Part shown: positions 60,317-64,000 of the stretch, piece by piece | How positions within the stretch are numbered: position 1 is the first letter of the stretch | Layout of the letters: each line of letters opens with the position of its first letter | DNA from: Sapria himalayana | Lineage: Eukaryota > Streptophyta > Magnoliopsida > Malpighiales > Rafflesiaceae | DNA: 64,000 bases | Direction: 5' to 3' | NCBI GenBank assembly: GCA_029783825.1 | Contig: JAREIK010002435.1 | Location: 57,284-121,283, forward strand | The notes under the pieces: model-generated | Told to the model about the DNA's origin: nothing | Seen by the model: only the letters and a program-made list of their open reading frames with translations | Databases searched by the model: none | Position numbers and translations under genes: made by a program

Positions 60317-63300
60317 TTAATTATCGGCATCCCTGTCATCCTCCAATGGATCTTCTGATATTTCGTCTGATTCCGATAGAAGTTCGAACTCATCTTCAGA
60401 TATAAATTCATCATCTTCAATTTCTACAGTGCCACCATTTTAGTCACATAAATTTTCTGGATCTTCATCTACATTCAAAGGCTCAATATTATCTATGTCA
60501 TCTTCCTAGAATACTGGTGTAATTTCTAAGTCTGCACTTCTTTGTTGCGATGTTGATACTTCAAATTTGATCGAGCTTTGATCTTGCAAATTACCCACCA
60601 ATCTCTCGTTTAACGAGATAAACTCGGATATGTATAATAATATACCTGTGCAGCTTGAAAAACCATAATAAATGGCTCATATCGCTTATATCTATGTTTA
60701 TGGTTAACATCCACTAGCTTATAATCCAAATGAATCTTGGTGCCTACATTTGGTGTAGGATCAAACCACTCGCACATAAATAATAAAATCTATATTATTT
60801 TCGAGTCAAGATACTCCAACTCAATAACTTCTTTGAGTTGACGATAATAATCAATCTCATATGCACTATATTTTGTGCCTTTAATTCATACACCACTATT
60901 CATTGTTATTTTAGAAGAACCGTGTCCGATTGTGTGAAATTTATATCCATAACAAAATACCCAGGATAGGTTGTCACATATCAAAATGGGTCCTCACTTA
61001 GATTTGAATAAAAATATTTGAATCTCCATTTGAAGAATCAATTGCCTGTGATATAAATTAAAAAATTGATATTAACAAATAAAAGATAATAATAAATTAA
61101 ATAATTCAAAAATGTAAAACTTAATAATTCTCACATAATTTTTGAACCAATTCACAAATTTAGTTTCTAGCATATAATCGACATCATTGCTGGAAATTAC
61201 TGTTGCCTATATTTTAACTACACATATAAATACTACACAAATACAAAGAAAGAAAAATGTATATCAATTTTTAATAATTCCTATTAAAGATAAAATTAAA
61301 CTATGATTAAACCTCCTACCATTTTGTGTATACATACTCAATGTATGGTGCAACCTCCTCACAATTAAGTAAAACGTAGCTCCAGGTTGCTTTGTACTCT
61401 TCATCTATCATACATCATTTTCATTGATCTTCCAAGGTGCTTGAAGATAGATAGTTTGTCCATAGAATCATCTTCCACCATCAAATGACCTTCATAAGTC
61501 GCGGCAAATTTCTATTCTTTGTATTGACATGATCATCAAAATAATAAGAAAAAATGATGATACTCTTCTACTAAATATGCATTGAAAATTGAGCCTTCAA
61601 CTTTTGCCTTATTTCTAACATTCAATTTCAACTTATGAAGATACCTACAACCACAATGTTAGGTTTCAATTTGATTAAATTACAATATTACTTAAAGTAT
61701 GAATTAATAAAACACAGTAAATTATATGTATTTACCTCTCAAAAGGATACATCCACCTGAATTGCATTGGCCCTGAAATCCTTGCTTCGTATGCTAAATG
61801 GACCAGCAAATGCTCCATTGAGTCAAAAAAACTCTTGGGAATATCTGCAAGCTTACAAATAATAAGTGGAATGTCATTCTCCAGCCTCACCATGTCACCT
61901 ATTTTGATTGTGGTGTAGTTAGCTGTTTGAAAAACAAAGTTCTTTAAGGACCTTCCAAACACTTAGTGGAAGTAATTCATAGAATGCAAGTGGTATTAAT
62001 CTCTGCATAAAAACATGACAGTAATGACTTTTCATTCCAAATAACTTAAGATTCTTCATATCCATGCATCTAACCATATTTGACACATATCCATGGGGAA
62101 TTTCAAATTTTTAACTCATTCACATAATTTTGTCTTGCCTTTTTATCAAGTGTGTAGCAAGCTTTAGGGAATTTTCCTATTTCCTCATTCAGTTTCAATT
62201 CAGATGCCGACAGTAATCATTCAACTATTGTCTTGATTTTAAAGTGTTTATTTTTTCAGTCTACATTAAGGACAGTGTTGAAAACATTGTCAAAAATTTT
62301 TTTTCAATATGCATTACATCTGAGTTATGATGAATTAAATTGAACTTCTAATAGGGAAGTCCCAAAATATACTACATTTCCTCCAGCCATATTTTGCCTA
62401 TTGGTCCATTACTTCAAGTAGCATCCTTTTCAGTTACCTTCTTCAAACCCAAACTAAATCTCTATAATAATATCATCTCCCGAAAGAACTGCTGGTGCAG
62501 CTGTCATCACAGTTTTATTTTTTTGAAATGTAGTTCTATTTCTTCGAAATGGATGATTCGTAGGTAGAAACTTATGATAGTTATCAAAACATGATTGTTT
62601 GCCACTAAATTTGAGGGTAAATGCATAAAAATTTGTCATGCAATATGGACATGTGAATCATCCTGTAGTACTCCAGCCAGACAACATTGAATATGCATGA
62701 AAGTCACTTACTGTCCACATAAGGGCTGCCCGAATAATGAAATTTTGCTTCTTTGAGATATCGTATGTATTCACGCCAACATCCCTAAAATGATTTAACT
62801 ATGCAATAAGAGGGTGTAAAAAAATATCCAGCTGTCTTTCGGATTTTTTGCCCCTGGAATCAATATTGACAAAAACATATATTGTTCATTCATACACAAC
62901 CACGGAGGCAAGTTCTAAGGTATCACTATCACTGGCCATGTTGAATACTATTGTCCAGATTGCCCAAATGCTGAAATCCATCAGTGCAGATACCCAATAT
63001 CACATTTCGACTTTCTGCTGCAAAATCTTGATGTATATAATTAAAATGCTTCCAAGCAGGTGAATCTGATGGATGACGCATTACCCTTCTTCAACCTCAT
63101 GCTCGGAATGCCACCTCATATCATTTGTTGTAGCATTTGATGCATATAGTCTCTGTAATCGAGGAATTAATAGAAAATAATACATCTTCTTAAAGATAAC
63201 CTTTATTTTTTGTCGTGTATCTACAACACGAGGTGCCTTCCTAAATCGACGATGGTCACAAAACTTACAGCTAATTAAATCAATATCACCACTTCAATAT

Positions 63301-64000
63301 AACATGCATCCATTTAAATAACAATCAATTTTTTCTACTGGTAGACCCATTCCTCGTAGTAACTTCTTAGTGTTGTAAAAGTTGTTAGTGATCAAATTAT
63401 TATCCGGAACAATCTCCTTCATCAGTTCTGTCACCTGGTCAAATAATTTCAGACATATGATTTTCTGACTTATTGCTCATTAGTCGAGCCACAAGTGACA
63501 ATTGTGAATGTGTTTTACAACCAGCCACAACTCTTTATCTGTAGCTTTAAGCTTTTCATAAAATTTCGAGTTTCAGGATTAGGTGGTTCATCTTGTAATC
63601 CATATTGAAGTTAGCACCAGCAGCTTCCGTGATCATTCTATGGTATGTGTTTGATGATTCTTCAGCACAAGCAAATGATTCAATACCCTCATTTTGGTCA
63701 ATATTCAAAGACATTGTACTTTCCCCATGATAAATCCAAACAAAATAATTTGGCACAAAGCCATATTTAGCCAAATGATATCTTATATGTTTGCATCATG
63801 AAAAGGGATATTCTAACACTTGCGATGATTACATGGGCACTTAATTTTTTTTCCATCCATCAATCTCGATTGACTACATGTAAAATTGATGAAAGTTTCA
63901 AGCCTAGTCAAAAAATCTATATTCAAATATCCATTAATAACCCTTCTGTACATCAATTGATGATCTAGCTCATTTTGCCTTGTTTTATTTACAAAAAAAT
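60317..64000 (-). pseudogene. TNP2-like CACTA transposase, degenerate, N-terminus near the right edge
   Basis: The transposase cuts and moves the element. From right to left: the transposase-associated domain near 63953-63720 (LMYRRVINGYL, KKIKCPCNHRKC, YGFVPNYFVWIYHGES); the TNP2 core about 63520-62450 (TKKLLRGMGLPVEKIDCYLN, FLLIPRLQRLYAS, DMRWHSEHE, AALMWTVSDFHAYSMLSGWS, HPFRRNRTTF); DUF4218 about 61962-61370 (IPKSFFDSMEHLLVHLAYEA, QFRWMYPFER, YVLLNCEEVAPYIE); DUF4216 about 60850-60610 (CEWFDPTPNVGTKIHLDYKL, VDVNHKHRYKRYEPFIMV); and an acidic tail (about 60520-60320) ending DPLEDDRDADN with stop TAA at 60317-60319. Several in-frame stops, for example within the DUF4216 block, and frameshifts indicate decay. 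The true start may lie past the edge. Confidence 0.88.

Larger units (their letters stand above)
54274..64000 (-). mobile_element. CACTA (En/Spm) DNA transposon, one end plus coding region; other end outside window
   Basis: The terminus reads CACTACAAGAAAAATCCC, the classic plant CACTA end. A subterminal motif array, three tandem units, a Ptta-like gene and a TNP2-like transposase follow. Both genes read on the minus strand, so the terminus at 54274 is the 3' end of the element. The three bases before it, AGG (54271-54273), are the likely 3-bp target duplication but cannot be confirmed without the other end. It is inserted in the LINE H 3' UTR and so is younger than that LINE. Confidence 0.93.

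Overview
This window is plant nuclear DNA from an accessory region, almost certainly an angiosperm. The evidence is plant-type LINE-1 elements (DUF4283-like ORF1; ORF2 with endonuclease, reverse transcriptase, zf-RVT and C-terminal RNase H), a retrocopy of a plant class P alcohol dehydrogenase (ADH1-type), and a CACTA (En/Spm) DNA transposon with TNP2-like and Ptta-like genes. I see no intact host gene, tRNA or rRNA. All coding relics carry stops or frameshifts. The species cannot be named from the sequence alone.

Layout. Positions 1-36,658 hold six copies of one LINE-1 family, all on the minus strand: A (1-2268, runs off the left edge), B (3334-4905, 5'-truncated), C (5734-5857, a 3' stub), D (8992-15250, truncated inside ORF1), E (15978-22160, full length) and F (28786-36658, full length). 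Between them lie 0.7-6.6 kb tracts of degenerate TTCTTATTC-type microsatellite. Each tract starts exactly at a LINE 3' terminus and runs to the body of the next LINE, so I read the tracts as hugely expanded LINE 3' tails. At about 40,022 the tract flips from pyrimidine-rich to purine-rich. To its right two copies lie on the plus strand: G (40863-47780) and H (48094-54273 and on), separated by a GAAGAA/GAAGCA/GAAGTA tail. All eight LINEs follow the rule that the A-rich strand of the tract is the LINE sense strand.

Two later insertions sit inside LINE 3' UTRs. A processed ADH pseudogene (29098-30386, plus strand) has a poly(A) tail, a 13-15 bp target-site duplication and a single in-frame stop; it lies in the 3' UTR of LINE F. 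A CACTA transposon starts at 54274 inside the 3' UTR of LINE H and runs past the right edge. It has a CACTACAAGAAAA terminus, a subterminal array of TAGCTAAA/TTAGCGACGG-like motifs, three roughly 1 kb tandem units (AT-rich palindromes plus a GCC/GCT triplet island), then a Ptta-like gene and a TNP2-like transposase, both on the minus strand and both decayed.

The most interesting points are: the LINE-tail/microsatellite array with strict orientation and shared internal sequence markers; an 8-nt overlap of ORF1 stop and ORF2 start (ATGNATAA/G) in all six LINE copies where the junction is present; the tract polarity switch at 40,022; the young ADH retrocopy; and the palindrome/GC-island tandem units in the CACTA element. 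Protein assignments rest on motif recognition by eye, not on database searches.
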